Shown: one piece after another, positions 16,380-25,234 of the stretch | Layout: every line of letters begins with the position of its first letter | Position numbering within the stretch: the first letter of the stretch is position 1 | Source of the DNA: Chitinophagales bacterium | GTDB lineage: Bacteria > Bacteroidota > Bacteroidia > Chitinophagales > Saprospiraceae | Length of the DNA: 40,975 nucleotides | Assembly (NCBI GenBank): GCA_013298845.1 | Contig: JAAFJN010000043.1 | Location: 1 to 40,975 of the forward strand | Reading direction: 5' to 3' | Program-made: the position numbers and the translations under genes | The notes under the pieces: generated by a model | Told to the model about the DNA's origin: nothing | Seen by the model: the letters and a program-made list of their open reading frames with translations, nothing else | The model's database searches: none

Positions 16380-17792
16380 ATGCAAACCGAATCCTCCAGT
16401 TTATTCCACCTACTCGATACCCTTTCGCCCCCCGAATGCCGGGCGTTGCGCAAATGGCTGGCATCGCCGTACCACAACCAACGCGCCGACCTGAAAGCCT
16501 TGTTTGAGGTGTACGAAACGGCCCGCCGAAAAAACAAAACCCTGCCCGACAAAGCGGCTTTGTACGGGCAATTGTTCCCCGGCGAACCCTACGATGACCA
16601 CCGGATTCGGATGGCGATGAGCCTTTTGACCAAACAAACCGAGGCGTTTTTGTTGTACGAAATGGCCCAAAATGACGCTCTGGAAACCGAAATCAAAAAA
16701 CTGACCCTGTACCGAACCCGAAATTTGCCCGATCATTTTCAACGCCAAATGTCGAAAGTCCGCCAACAATATCAGGCCCAACCCCATCGGCACCCGCAAT
16801 GGCATTGGCAGGGTTTTGAGATGGAACAGGAAAATTATTTGCAACAAGCCACCGAACGTCGAACGGCTTCGCTGAACGTACAAGCCACCGCCGACCGCCT
16901 CGATTTGGCCTATTTGGCCCTCAAACTGCGCCAAACCTGCGCCGCGCTATCGCACCAGGCCGTGTTTAAATCCGAGTACGATTTTGGGCTTTTGCCCGTT
17001 GCATTAGCGGCCGTTGCGGAAAAAGACTGGGCCGATATGCCGGCGTTTGTGGTGTATTATTACTGTTACCTGACCCTGAGCCAATCCGATGATTTGGGAC
17101 ATTTTCAGCGGTTTAAAGCGGCTTTGCTCACGCACGCGCACGATTTTCCGGCGGCTGAAATGCGCGATTTGTACCTCTTGGCCATTAATGTTTGTATCCA
17201 GCGGTACAACCACGGCGACCGCACGTACCTGGAGGCCGAAATGGAACTGTACCAGCGTGGTTTGGCCGAAAAAATCCTGTTTATGGGCGGTTATATCACC
17301 CGTTTTACGTACCGCAATGTCGTAACGCTGGGGCTTACCCTGCGGCAATTTGACGAAACCGAAGCCTTTGTGGAAACCTACAAAAACCATTTGGACCCGC
17401 GCCACCGCGAGGCCAATTACGCCTTTAACCTGGCCCGTTTAAAATACGAACGCGGCGCTTACCCGGAGGCGTTGACGCTCTTGCAACAGTCGTACGACAA
17501 AGATTTATTGCTCAACCTGGCCGCCAAAGCACTGTTGCTCAAAATCTACTACGATACCGATGAAGATGCCGCCCTCGATTCGCTGCTGGATGCCATGAGC
17601 AATTTTGTCCGGCGAAAAAAAGAATTGAGTTACCACCGGGACAACTACCTCAACCTTTGCAAATTTGTCAAAAAAATAAGAACCCTGCGCGTTGGGGAAA
17701 AAGCCGCCGTCGCAGCCCTGCAAAAAGAAGTGGAAGATACCCCGGCGTTGGCCTACAAAGATTGGTTATTGGACAAATTGCGGGACATGTAA
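16380..17792 (+). CDS. conserved-looking alpha-helical protein of unknown function
   Basis: 470 aa, with no signal peptide or membrane segment, so probably cytosolic. I do not recognise the family. The sequence is rich in Leu, Ala, Gln, Tyr and Arg and looks all-helical. The C-terminal half has pairs of helices resembling tetratricopeptide repeats (for example REANYAFNLARLKYERGAYP, then EALTLLQQS). The N-terminus (FHLLDTLSPPECRALRKWLA followed by SPYHNQ) looks like a separate small helical domain. Several basic segments (ARRKNK, FQRQMSKVRQQY, NFVRRKKE) are present. It has its own -7 box and precedes a Nudix hydrolase by 114 bp. A scaffold or regulatory role is plausible but unsupported. Confidence 0.7.
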   Translation: MQTESSSLFHLLDTLSPPECRALRKWLASPYHNQRADLKALFEVYETARRKNKTLPDKAALYGQLFPGEPYDDHRIRMAMSLLTKQTEAFLLYEMAQNDALETEIKKLTLYRTRNLPDHFQRQMSKVRQQYQAQPHRHPQWHWQGFEMEQENYLQQATERRTASLNVQATADRLDLAYLALKLRQTCAALSHQAVFKSEYDFGLLPVALAAVAEKDWADMPAFVVYYYCYLTLSQSDDLGHFQRFKAALLTHAHDFPAAEMRDLYLLAINVCIQRYNHGDRTYLEAEMELYQRGLAEKILFMGGYITRFTYRNVVTLGLTLRQFDETEAFVETYKNHLDPRHREANYAFNLARLKYERGAYPEALTLLQQSYDKDLLLNLAAKALLLKIYYDTDEDAALDSLLDAMSNFVRRKKELSYHRDNYLNLCKFVKKIRTLRVGEKAAVAALQKEVEDTPALAYKDWLLDKLRDM

Positions 17793-17862
17793 AAGCGCGT
17801 TTTGACCCGCGCCACTACCCCCAATTTGTTGCAATAAAGGATGCCCTTCCAATTTTTATCCC

Positions 17863-17870
17863 GACCTTTG
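17863..17870 (+). promoter_or_regulatory. probable -7 box GACCTTTG
   Basis: Seven of eight positions match TAnnTTTG, followed by CGGGCGTT. Transcription from here would start near 17877-17880, upstream of the Nudix start at 17907. The ATG at 17879 opens only a 15-codon frame (to 17926) overlapping that start. Confidence 0.4.
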
Positions 17871-17906
17871 CGGGCGTTATGCACACAAAGGCAATCTCAA
17901 ATACCC

Positions 17907-18548
17907 ATGATGCACAATTGGATTGATAAAGTAAGCACTGCGCTGAGCGGCCCGCTGCCCGGTCGGTCGGCCCAAATGCAAATGGCCAGTTTGCGCCGCC
18001 TCGCCGAATTGGGCGATACCCAATGGACCATTCCCGACAATGCCCGCGTGGCATCGGTGATGATTTTGTTGTACCAGGATCCGGCCGCGCATTGGCGCAC
18101 GGTCCTGATTCAGCGCACCCAAAACCCGCACGACCGGCACAGCGGACAAATCAGTTTTCCGGGCGGCAGTTGGGACCCTACCGACGGCTCGTTGGAGGCT
18201 GTAGCCCTGCGCGAAGTGGAAGAAGAAATTGGGGTGGACCGCCAGCACATTGCGTTGTTGGGCCGCCTTACCGAACTGTACATTCCCGTGAGTAATTTTT
18301 TGGTGCACCCGTTTGTGGGGCATATTCCGCACGAACCGGCATTTGTGCCCCAGCCCGGCGAAGTAGCCCATATCCTGACGCCCTCGGTGGATGTATTTTA
18401 CGACCATTCGTACCGAAAAACAACCGATTTGAACCTCGGACAAGGACTGACCATTAAAGACGTGCCCTATTTTGACGTGGACAACCGCGTCGTGTGGGGC
18501 GCTACCGCCATGATTATGAACGAATTTGTGGCCGCCGTAGAAAAATAG
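17907..18548 (+). CDS. Nudix hydrolase, CoA-pyrophosphatase type
   Basis: 213 aa. It carries the CoA-specific signature upstream of the Nudix box (VLIQRTQNPHDRHSGQ, then ISFPGG) and a Nudix box GSWDPTDGSLEAVALREVEE ending EIGV. Asp replaces the first Glu of the Nudix box, as is usual in this subfamily. Such enzymes cleave CoA, acyl-CoA or dephospho-CoA into 4'-phosphopantetheine species and 3',5'-ADP with Mg2+ or Mn2+; cytosolic. The frame is open from 17841, but I chose ATG 17907 because the likely promoter lies at 17863-17870 and the added residues are not family-like. A second ATG follows immediately at 17910. The next gene starts 22 bp downstream, so co-transcription is likely. Confidence 0.85.
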   Translation: MMHNWIDKVSTALSGPLPGRSAQMQMASLRRLAELGDTQWTIPDNARVASVMILLYQDPAAHWRTVLIQRTQNPHDRHSGQISFPGGSWDPTDGSLEAVALREVEEEIGVDRQHIALLGRLTELYIPVSNFLVHPFVGHIPHEPAFVPQPGEVAHILTPSVDVFYDHSYRKTTDLNLGQGLTIKDVPYFDVDNRVVWGATAMIMNEFVAAVEK

Positions 18549-18570
18549 CCTCTTCATTATTGTACTTACC

Positions 18571-20001
18571 ATGCGCACTCTGTTTTTTATACTATTCGCC
18601 TTTTTTCTCCAAAATGCCCACGCCAACGTCGCTTACGTCACCGGACGGATTAAAAACGCCACGGCGGGCGAACGGGTGGAATTATACATTCCGCACCATT
18701 ACATTGATAACGAAGCCAGTGATTATAAGGTCGAACTAAACAACGCGTTGCAGTTCGAAATTTACGCGCAGGTCACCGAGCCGCAAATTGGTTTTTTGTT
18801 GTACGGACAAGATCAAATTACCGTTTTTTTGGAGCCGGGCGACAGTCTTTTTGTCAAAGCCGATATGTTTCAATTTCCGTTGGGCGTCGAATTTGGCGGA
18901 AAAGCGGGGGCCAACAACAAGTTTTTGCGCGAATTTTCCAAAATCCAATTGCTCGACTACAATGAGTTTAACAACGTGCGTTTTAAAGTGGGTCAATGGT
19001 GGTTTCCGCTCGAAACGCCGGTGAACGAAACCATGACCAATTTGCAGCGCAACGACTTTATTGGTTGGGCCAACGAACAACAACAAAGTGCGTTCAAAGC
19101 CTACGATATTTTTATGTCCGAACACCCAAACGCCCTTTCAACCGGGTTTCGGGAATGGCTCGAAGCGGAAATTATTTTCCAAAGGGCGTATCACCTGCTC
19201 ATGTACGGCGCAGTGTATAAAAACCGCTACCAACTCACCGACGATTATTTTGATTTTTTGTCCGAAATCCCGATGGTGGTGAATGCCTTGGGCAGCGAGG
19301 CGTACCGGCAGTTTTTGCAGGTGTTCATGGCGTTTAAACAAACCAAAGCCGGGGCTGATGGCGAATATTTTGCGGGGCAATACCAACTGGCGGGCAATGT
19401 GCTGGAGGGCAAACCGCTGGCCTGGGTTCGGTCCGAAATTATCCGAATGGCGTTTTCTTCCGATCATTTTCGGGAAATTTTGCCCCATTACCTCGACTTT
19501 TTGCGCAATAGTACTTACCCCGAATACGAGTCCAAACTGACGGCCCTGTACGAACGAACTTCGCGGTTTGCGCCCGGTATGCGTACGCCGCCGTTTGCGG
19601 GAAAAGACGTATTCACCTCGATTTTATTTTCCAACAGCAGTTTGCAGGGGCGGGTGATTTACCTCAATTTTTGGGCCTCGTGGTGCGGTGCCTGTGTTAA
19701 AAAAATGGATTTTTTTAAAGAATTTTCCACCGAATTAGACAACGCCGGGGTCACGATTATCAACATTTCCATTGATGAAAATGAAACCTTCTGGCTCGAT
19801 GCATTGGCCGAAACCCGTTATTCGGGTTACCATATTTTGGCCAAAACCTACCCCGAACAAGCCCTGGCCGCGACTTTTGGCGTGGATGCCGTGCCGCAGT
19901 ATTTTATTATTGATGCGCAGGGAAATATTTCACAAAAACCGTACTCGAACCAGCCCAACGAGATTATGACGCGGCTGCTGCAAGTGGCAAAAGGTAAGTG
20001 A
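18571..20001 (+). CDS. TlpA-like thioredoxin-domain protein, periplasmic
   Basis: 476 aa. A signal peptide (MRTLFFILFAFFLQNAHA) directs export. Residues 20-110 resemble the beta-rich DUF4369-like domain often found before TlpA domains. A helical middle (about 120-340) is followed by a C-terminal thioredoxin fold with active site WASWCGAC (Cys372 and Cys375) and the cis-Pro loop VPQYFIID near 442. It is expected to act as a thiol-disulfide reductant or isomerase in the periplasm, possibly in cytochrome c maturation or stress defence. The WCGAC spacing (CxxC) is intact. It lies 22 bp after the Nudix gene. There is no lipobox Cys, so it is soluble or retained by an uncleaved signal. Confidence 0.85.
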   Translation: MRTLFFILFAFFLQNAHANVAYVTGRIKNATAGERVELYIPHHYIDNEASDYKVELNNALQFEIYAQVTEPQIGFLLYGQDQITVFLEPGDSLFVKADMFQFPLGVEFGGKAGANNKFLREFSKIQLLDYNEFNNVRFKVGQWWFPLETPVNETMTNLQRNDFIGWANEQQQSAFKAYDIFMSEHPNALSTGFREWLEAEIIFQRAYHLLMYGAVYKNRYQLTDDYFDFLSEIPMVVNALGSEAYRQFLQVFMAFKQTKAGADGEYFAGQYQLAGNVLEGKPLAWVRSEIIRMAFSSDHFREILPHYLDFLRNSTYPEYESKLTALYERTSRFAPGMRTPPFAGKDVFTSILFSNSSLQGRVIYLNFWASWCGACVKKMDFFKEFSTELDNAGVTIINISIDENETFWLDALAETRYSGYHILAKTYPEQALAATFGVDAVPQYFIIDAQGNISQKPYSNQPNEIMTRLLQVAKGK

Positions 20002-20028
20002 CAAGGACAAAAATTCGCCGGATTGATG

Positions 20029-20036
20029 TAACTTTG
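20029..20036 (+). promoter_or_regulatory. -7 box TAACTTTG, predicts leaderless transcript
   Basis: TAACTTTG followed by CGGCCGA and then the ATG at 20044. Box, spacer length (7 bp) and CGGCC are nearly identical to those at 13239-13253 in front of an unrelated gene. No clear -33 TTTG. Confidence 0.55.
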
Positions 20037-20043
20037 CGGCCGA

Positions 20044-21258
20044 ATGACACCACCACACATTAAAATTGGAATTATCCGGGAAGGGAAAGTTCCGCCCGAT
20101 GCCCGCGTACCGCTCACACCTGACCAATGCCAGGAAATTCTGCAAAAATATCCTAACGTCAGTATTGCTGTTCAACCTTCTCCCATTCGTTGCTTTACCG
20201 ATCAGGAGTACGATCAGGCAGGTATTCCCCTGCAAGATGACCTGAGCGATTGTGATATTTTATTGGGCGTAAAAGAAGTTCCGGTGCCACTGTTGATTCC
20301 GGAAAAAACCTACTTGTTTTTTTCGCACACCATCAAAAAGCAGCCGTATAACCTCAAACTCCTCCAAACGGTACTGGAGCGCCGCATCCGACTCATAGAT
20401 TACGAGGTCATTACCGATGACCGCGACGTGCGCCTCATCGCTTTTGGGTATTACGCCGGGGTTGTGGGTGCTCACAATGGAGTCTGGACCTACGGCAAAC
20501 GCACGGGTCAGTTTGAATTGCCGCGCATGAATACCTGCCACGATTACGAGGAGGTAAAATTAGCGTACCAAAAAACGCCCATTCCGCCGGTTAAAATACT
20601 GGTAACGGGTAATGGTCGCGTGGCTTCGGGGGCCGTACAAACTCTCGAAGACCTGGGAATTACCGCAGTTACGCCGCAGGAATATTTGTCCAACACTTTC
20701 GATAAGCCGGTGTATTGCCAAATTACCGCCGCCGAATACGCCCGCCGCAAAGACGGCAGCGCCTTCGATAAATTGGATTTTTACGCCAACGGCGCACAGT
20801 ACGAATCCTGTTTTTTGCCCTACGCCCAGGCCACGGATATTTTTCTGAATTGCATTTATTACGATGGGAAAGCCCCCGCGTTTTTTACCCTGGAGGACAT
20901 GAAATCGCCGGAATTCCGAATCAAAGTTATCGCGGATATTACCTGCGATATTATGCCCGGGGCTTCGGTGCCGTGCACGATTCGACCCAGCAAAATTGCG
21001 GACCCGATTTACGGATTTGATCCCGTTACCGGTCAGGAATGCGCCCCGTTTCAGCCCCACGGCGTGGACATGATGGCGATTGATAACCTTCCCTCCGAAC
21101 TTCCCCGCGATGCCTCGCAGTTTTTTGGGCGGCAACTGATCAATAATGTGCTGCCCGAACTCATCAAAGGCCGCGAAAGCGACGCCATTATGCGCGGTAT
21201 GATCGCCGAAAAAGGCGTTTTAGGCCCAAAATTTCAATATTTGTCGGATTGGGTGTGA
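20044..21258 (+). CDS. saccharopine/alanine dehydrogenase-family NAD(P)-dependent oxidoreductase
   Basis: 404 aa, cytosolic. The N-terminal AlaDH/PNT-type domain begins IKIGIIREGKVPPDARVPLT and includes GVKEVPVPLLIPEKTYLFFS and HTIKKQ. The Rossmann domain shows ILVTGNGRVASGAVQ. The C-terminal part has ADITCDI followed by CTIRPSKIADPIYG, and DNLPSELPRDAS, features I recall from lysine-forming saccharopine dehydrogenase-like proteins of Bacteroidota. Family members interconvert amino acids and 2-oxoacids with NAD(P)H. Whether this one makes lysine, saccharopine or alanine derivatives cannot be decided. It has its own -7 box at 20029-20036 and ends convergent with guaA over a palindrome whose first half-copy overlaps its TGA stop. 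Confidence 0.82.
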   Translation: MTPPHIKIGIIREGKVPPDARVPLTPDQCQEILQKYPNVSIAVQPSPIRCFTDQEYDQAGIPLQDDLSDCDILLGVKEVPVPLLIPEKTYLFFSHTIKKQPYNLKLLQTVLERRIRLIDYEVITDDRDVRLIAFGYYAGVVGAHNGVWTYGKRTGQFELPRMNTCHDYEEVKLAYQKTPIPPVKILVTGNGRVASGAVQTLEDLGITAVTPQEYLSNTFDKPVYCQITAAEYARRKDGSAFDKLDFYANGAQYESCFLPYAQATDIFLNCIYYDGKAPAFFTLEDMKSPEFRIKVIADITCDIMPGASVPCTIRPSKIADPIYGFDPVTGQECAPFQPHGVDMMAIDNLPSELPRDASQFFGRQLINNVLPELIKGRESDAIMRGMIAEKGVLGPKFQYLSDWV

Positions 21259-21293
21259 TACGCACGGCGTTGATACGCACGGCCGTGCGTATC
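21257..21293. terminator. palindromic repeat, probable bidirectional terminator
   Basis: GATACGCACGG occurs at 21257-21267 and again at 21272-21282. The second copy is joined directly to its reverse complement (21283-21293), giving a perfect 22-bp palindrome. The first copy overlaps the TGA of the upstream gene, and the palindrome ends 4 bp before the guaA stop. Either direct copy can pair with the complement, so two alternative hairpins exist. There is no T-run. It looks like a dispersed palindromic repeat used as a 3' end. Confidence 0.55.
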
Positions 21294-21297
21294 TACG

Positions 21298-22836
21298 TTA
21301 TTCCCATTCGATGGTTGCCGGTGGTTTGGTGGAAATATCGTACACAACGCGGTTAATACCACGCACCTGATTGATAATGGACGTGGAAACATCCGCCAGA
21401 AATTCGTAAGGGAGGCGGCTCCATTCGGCGGTCATGCCGTCGGTGGAGTTGACAGCGCGGAGCGCAACCGTTTGTTCGTAGGTGCGTTCGTCGCCCATAA
21501 CGCCGACCGATTGAATAGGTAACAAAATGGTACCCGCTTGCCAAACCTCATTGTACAAATTGTATTCACGCAATTTGGCGGTGTAAATAGCGTCGGCATC
21601 TTGCAACAAACGGACTTTTTCGGGGGTAATTTCGCCCAAAATCCGAATACCCAGACCCGGCCCTGGGAACGGGTGACGGCCCAAAATCAATTCGGGAATG
21701 CCCATTTCACGACCAACGCGCCGAACTTCGTCTTTGAACAACATCCGCAGCGGCTCCACAATTTTTAACTTCAAACGATCCGGCAAACCACCTACGTTGT
21801 GGTGACTTTTGATGGTCACCGACGGCCCGTGTACACTCACCGATTCAATAACGTCGGGATAAATGGTGCCTTGTCCCAAAAACGTCGCTTCCGGGTGGGC
21901 TTTGGACTCGTCTTCGAATACCTCGATAAACAACCGGCCAATGGTTTTGCGTTTGGCCTCCGGGTCGGTTTGGCCTTTAAGCGCGTCCCAAAAGCGGTTT
22001 TTGGCGTCCACACCTTTTATATTAAGGCCCATTCCCTGGTAAGAGGCCAATACTTCTTCAAATTCATTTTTGCGCAGCAAACCATTATCCACAAAAAAGC
22101 AGAACAGGTTTTTGCCAATGGCCTGGTGCAGCAACATGGCCGCTACCGTGCTGTCTACGCCACCCGACAACGCCATAATAACGTGTTCGTCGCCCACTTG
22201 TTGGCGCAAATCGGCCACCGTTTGTTCGATAAAATGCGCCGGGGTCCAATCGCCCGTACAGCCACAAATGCCCAGCACAAAATTGCGCAACATCTGGAAT
22301 CCTTCGAGGCTGTGGTACACTTCCGGGTGGTATTGGATGCAATAATAAGGTTGGTCAAAAGCGCCCTCTTTGGCTTTAAAAGCCGCCACGGGAATACTTT
22401 CGGTGTGGGCCAAAATTTCGAATTGTTCGGGCAAATGCAAGATGGTATCGCCGTGGCTCATCCACACCTGCGATTTTTGCGAAATGCCTTTAAAAAACGG
22501 GTCATCGGTGGCATTTTGTTCGATAAATGCCTTACCGTATTCGCGTTTTTCGGACTGCACCACTTCGCCCCCAAAAAAATCGGCGGTGAGTTGTGCGCCG
22601 TAACACACCCCTAAAACGGGTTTTTTACCGGCAAACTGGTTCAAATCGAGGCGCAAGGCGTCTTTTTGGCGAACAGAAAAAGGGCTTCCGGAAAGAATAA
22701 CTCCCGCAATGTCGGCGGTGAGTTCGGGGGCTTTGTTGTAAGGAACAATTTCACAATAGACGTTCAATTCCCGCACGCGACGGGCAATGAGTTGAGTGTA
22801 TTGCGAGCCAAAATCGAGGATAAGTATTTTTTGCAC
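21298..22836 (-). CDS. guaA: GMP synthase (glutamine-hydrolysing)
   Basis: A 512-aa enzyme making GMP from XMP, glutamine and ATP; cytosolic. The N-terminal class I glutamine amidotransferase domain shows [19 protein letters not shown], the nucleophile Cys in [10 protein letters not shown], and the catalytic His-Glu in [10 protein letters not shown]. The ATP-pyrophosphatase domain has the P-loop [12 protein letters not shown]. The C-terminal dimerisation domain ends [17 protein letters not shown], as in the family. The start codon is GTG at 22836 (frame GTG CAA AAA ATA); no upstream ATG is available and the family N-terminus begins here. A perfect -7 box ends only 4 bp upstream, so the transcript should be leaderless. 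Divergent from the malic enzyme gene. Confidence 0.97.
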   Translation of the reverse strand: MQKILILDFGSQYTQLIARRVRELNVYCEIVPYNKAPELTADIAGVILSGSPFSVRQKDALRLDLNQFAGKKPVLGVCYGAQLTADFFGGEVVQSEKREYGKAFIEQNATDDPFFKGISQKSQVWMSHGDTILHLPEQFEILAHTESIPVAAFKAKEGAFDQPYYCIQYHPEVYHSLEGFQMLRNFVLGICGCTGDWTPAHFIEQTVADLRQQVGDEHVIMALSGGVDSTVAAMLLHQAIGKNLFCFFVDNGLLRKNEFEEVLASYQGMGLNIKGVDAKNRFWDALKGQTDPEAKRKTIGRLFIEVFEDESKAHPEATFLGQGTIYPDVIESVSVHGPSVTIKSHHNVGGLPDRLKLKIVEPLRMLFKDEVRRVGREMGIPELILGRHPFPGPGLGIRILGEITPEKVRLLQDADAIYTAKLREYNLYNEVWQAGTILLPIQSVGVMGDERTYEQTVALRAVNSTDGMTAEWSRLPYEFLADVSTSIINQVRGINRVVYDISTKPPATIEWE

Positions 22837-22840
22837 GGCA

Positions 22841-22848
22841 CAAAGGTA
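22841..22848 (-). promoter_or_regulatory. -7 box TACCTTTG of guaA
   Basis: Minus-strand sequence TACCTTTG, then TGCC, then GTG (start codon at 22836). The start of transcription would fall on or within the first codon. No obvious -33 TTTG. Confidence 0.55.
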
Positions 22849-22901
22849 AAACGTATTGCGGAATTGCTGAAAAAATTAGCCCACCTTGACGGAATTTGTG
22901 C

Positions 22902-22909
22902 CATATTTG
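22902..22909 (+). promoter_or_regulatory. probable -7 box CATATTTG of the malic enzyme gene
   Basis: Seven of eight positions match TAnnTTTG, followed by CGGCC. It lies 23 bp before ATG 22933, allowing a leader of about 15 nt. Confidence 0.4.
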
Positions 22910-22932
22910 CGGCCATTATTTTGCATTAAAAT

Positions 22933-25221
22933 ATGAAAGAAAAGGAAAAATTAAGAGAAGAAGCCCTCCACTACCACGCGAAAGGTCGTCCGGGCAAAAT
23001 CGAAGTGATACCCTCCAAAGAAACCGCGACGCAACGCGACCTCACACTGGCTTATTCGCCGGGTGTGGCCGAGCCTTGCCTCGAAATTGCCGCCAACCCC
23101 GAAGACGTGTACAAATACACGGCCAAAGGCAACCTCGTAGCGGTGATTTCCAACGGTACCGCCGTTTTGGGATTGGGCGATATTGGTCCCGCCGCTGGCA
23201 AACCAGTGATGGAAGGAAAAGGGTTGTTGTTCAAAATTTACGCCGATATTGACGTTTTTGACATTGAACTCGACACCAAAGACGTGGATGAGTTTGTCCG
23301 CACGGTCAAAATTTTGGAACCCACGTTCGGCGGGGTTAATCTGGAAGATATTTCGGCCCCCGAATGTTTTGAAATTGAAGAACGCCTCAAAGCCGAACTC
23401 AATATCCCGGTCATGCACGACGACCAGCACGGAACCGCCATTATATCGGCGGCGGCACTGCTCAATGCGCTGGAAATTGTAAATAAAGACATTAAAAACG
23501 TCAAAATTATCGTCAATGGCGCGGGTGCTTCGGCCATTTCCTGCACCAAATTGTATTGCAGCCTCGGTGCCCAAAAGTCCAATATTTTTATGTTCGACTC
23601 CAAGGGCCTCATTCACCCCAGCCGCACCAACCTCGACGGTAAAAAATCGGAATTTGTCAACGGCAACGCCCCCGTCGAAACCACGCTCGAAGATGCCCTC
23701 GCCGGTGCCGATGTGTTTGTGGGCTTGTCCAAAGGCAATATTATGAGCCAGGACATGATCAAATCAATGGGAAAAGACCCCATTGTGTTCGCGATGGCCA
23801 ACCCCAACCCCGAAATTCCGTACAATGAAGCCGTTGCCGCCCGCCCCGACGTTATTGTGGCCACCGGCCGCAGCGACCATCCCAATCAGGTAAACAATGT
23901 ATTGGGTTTCCCGTACATTTTCCGGGGTGCGCTGGATGTCCGCTCCAAAGTCATTAACGAAGAAATGAAATTAGCCGCCGTGTACGCATTGGCGGATTTG
24001 GCCAAAAAACCCGTTCCCGACATTGTAAACATGGCGTACGGCGAAGATAATATCGTTTTTGGCCGCAACTATATCATTCCCAAACCCGTGGACCCGCGTT
24101 TGCTGACGACCGTCGCGCCCGCCGTTGCGCGCGCCGCTATGGAAACCGGCGTGGCCAAATTCCCCATTCAGGATTGGGATGCCTACGAAACCCAATTGTC
24201 CAAACGCCTCGGCCTCGATAATTCGCTGACGCGCGGCATTATCACCAAAGCCAAACACCACCCCAAACGGGTCGTTTTGGCCGATGCCGAAAACCTGACC
24301 GTGCTCAAAGCCGCGCAACAGGTGAAAGACGAGGGTATTGCCACCCCGATTTTATTGGGCAACAAGAAAAAAATCCACCAGTTGATTCACGATAACAAAT
24401 TAGACCTGAATCACGTGGAAATCATTGACCCGATGTTGCCGCATTCCGATGAGGAAAAAACGCGTTTGGAGGAGTTTGGCGATTTGTTTTACGAAAAACG
24501 CAAACGCAAAGGCTATACCAAACAAGAAGCGCACCACCTCATCCGCCGCCGGGTGTATTACGGTTCCATGCTGGTAGAAACCGGTGCTGCCGACGCTATG
24601 ATTGCCGGTATGACCCGCAACTATCCCGACACAATTCGTCCGGCGTTGCAGGTAGTTGGCCGCCAGGAAGGCGTTAAAAAAGTGTGCGGTATGTACATTT
24701 TGATGAGCCGTTTTGGGCCGTTGTTCCTCGCCGATACCACGGTGAATTTCAACCCAACGGCGGAAGAACTGGTAGAAATTGCCGAATTGGCCGCCAAAGA
24801 GGTGGAAAAATTCAATATCAAACCCCGCATTGCCCTGCTCACGTATTCTAACTTTGGCAGTGCCGATGGCGAAGATGCCGTAAAAATGCGCAAAGCCGTG
24901 AACATGCTCCGCGCCAAACACCCGAAAATGATCGTGGATGGTGAAATGCAGGCGCATTTGCCGTTTGATACTGCGTTGTTGAAGGAAAATCATCCGTTCT
25001 GCGATTTGGTGGAAGGTGGTGCCAATATCCTCATTTTCCCGAACCTTTCGGCCTCCAACATTGCGTATAACCTGGTAAAAGAAGTGGCCGAAATTGAAAA
25101 AATCGGGCCGATATTGCTGGGTCTCAAACGCCCAGTGCACGCGGTTCAATTGGGTAGTACCGCCCGCGAAATTGTGAATATGATTGCCATTTCGGTGGTA
25201 GATGCGCAATTGAGCAAATAG
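22933..25221 (+). CDS. maeB: NADP-dependent malic enzyme fused to a phosphotransacetylase-like domain
   Basis: 762 aa, cytosolic. The N-terminal 430 residues are a malic enzyme: [38 protein letters not shown] with the metal-binding Asp pair, and the NADP fold [13 protein letters not shown]. It decarboxylates malate to pyruvate with reduction of NADP+. The C-terminal 330 residues match the phosphate acetyl/butyryltransferase fold ([15 protein letters not shown] ... [19 protein letters not shown]). In known MaeB fusions this part is catalytically inactive and binds acetyl-CoA or related effectors. Length equals the usual 750-770 aa of such fusions. The next gene starts 13 bp downstream and is probably co-transcribed. 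Confidence 0.95.
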   Translation: MKEKEKLREEALHYHAKGRPGKIEVIPSKETATQRDLTLAYSPGVAEPCLEIAANPEDVYKYTAKGNLVAVISNGTAVLGLGDIGPAAGKPVMEGKGLLFKIYADIDVFDIELDTKDVDEFVRTVKILEPTFGGVNLEDISAPECFEIEERLKAELNIPVMHDDQHGTAIISAAALLNALEIVNKDIKNVKIIVNGAGASAISCTKLYCSLGAQKSNIFMFDSKGLIHPSRTNLDGKKSEFVNGNAPVETTLEDALAGADVFVGLSKGNIMSQDMIKSMGKDPIVFAMANPNPEIPYNEAVAARPDVIVATGRSDHPNQVNNVLGFPYIFRGALDVRSKVINEEMKLAAVYALADLAKKPVPDIVNMAYGEDNIVFGRNYIIPKPVDPRLLTTVAPAVARAAMETGVAKFPIQDWDAYETQLSKRLGLDNSLTRGIITKAKHHPKRVVLADAENLTVLKAAQQVKDEGIATPILLGNKKKIHQLIHDNKLDLNHVEIIDPMLPHSDEEKTRLEEFGDLFYEKRKRKGYTKQEAHHLIRRRVYYGSMLVETGAADAMIAGMTRNYPDTIRPALQVVGRQEGVKKVCGMYILMSRFGPLFLADTTVNFNPTAEELVEIAELAAKEVEKFNIKPRIALLTYSNFGSADGEDAVKMRKAVNMLRAKHPKMIVDGEMQAHLPFDTALLKENHPFCDLVEGGANILIFPNLSASNIAYNLVKEVAEIEKIGPILLGLKRPVHAVQLGSTAREIVNMIAISVVDAQLSK

Positions 25222-25234
25222 TTTTTGAGCAACC

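Noticed and set aside
21799-22614. Plus-strand frame of 271 codons opposite guaA
   Set aside because: Antisense shadow of guaA with no independent evidence.
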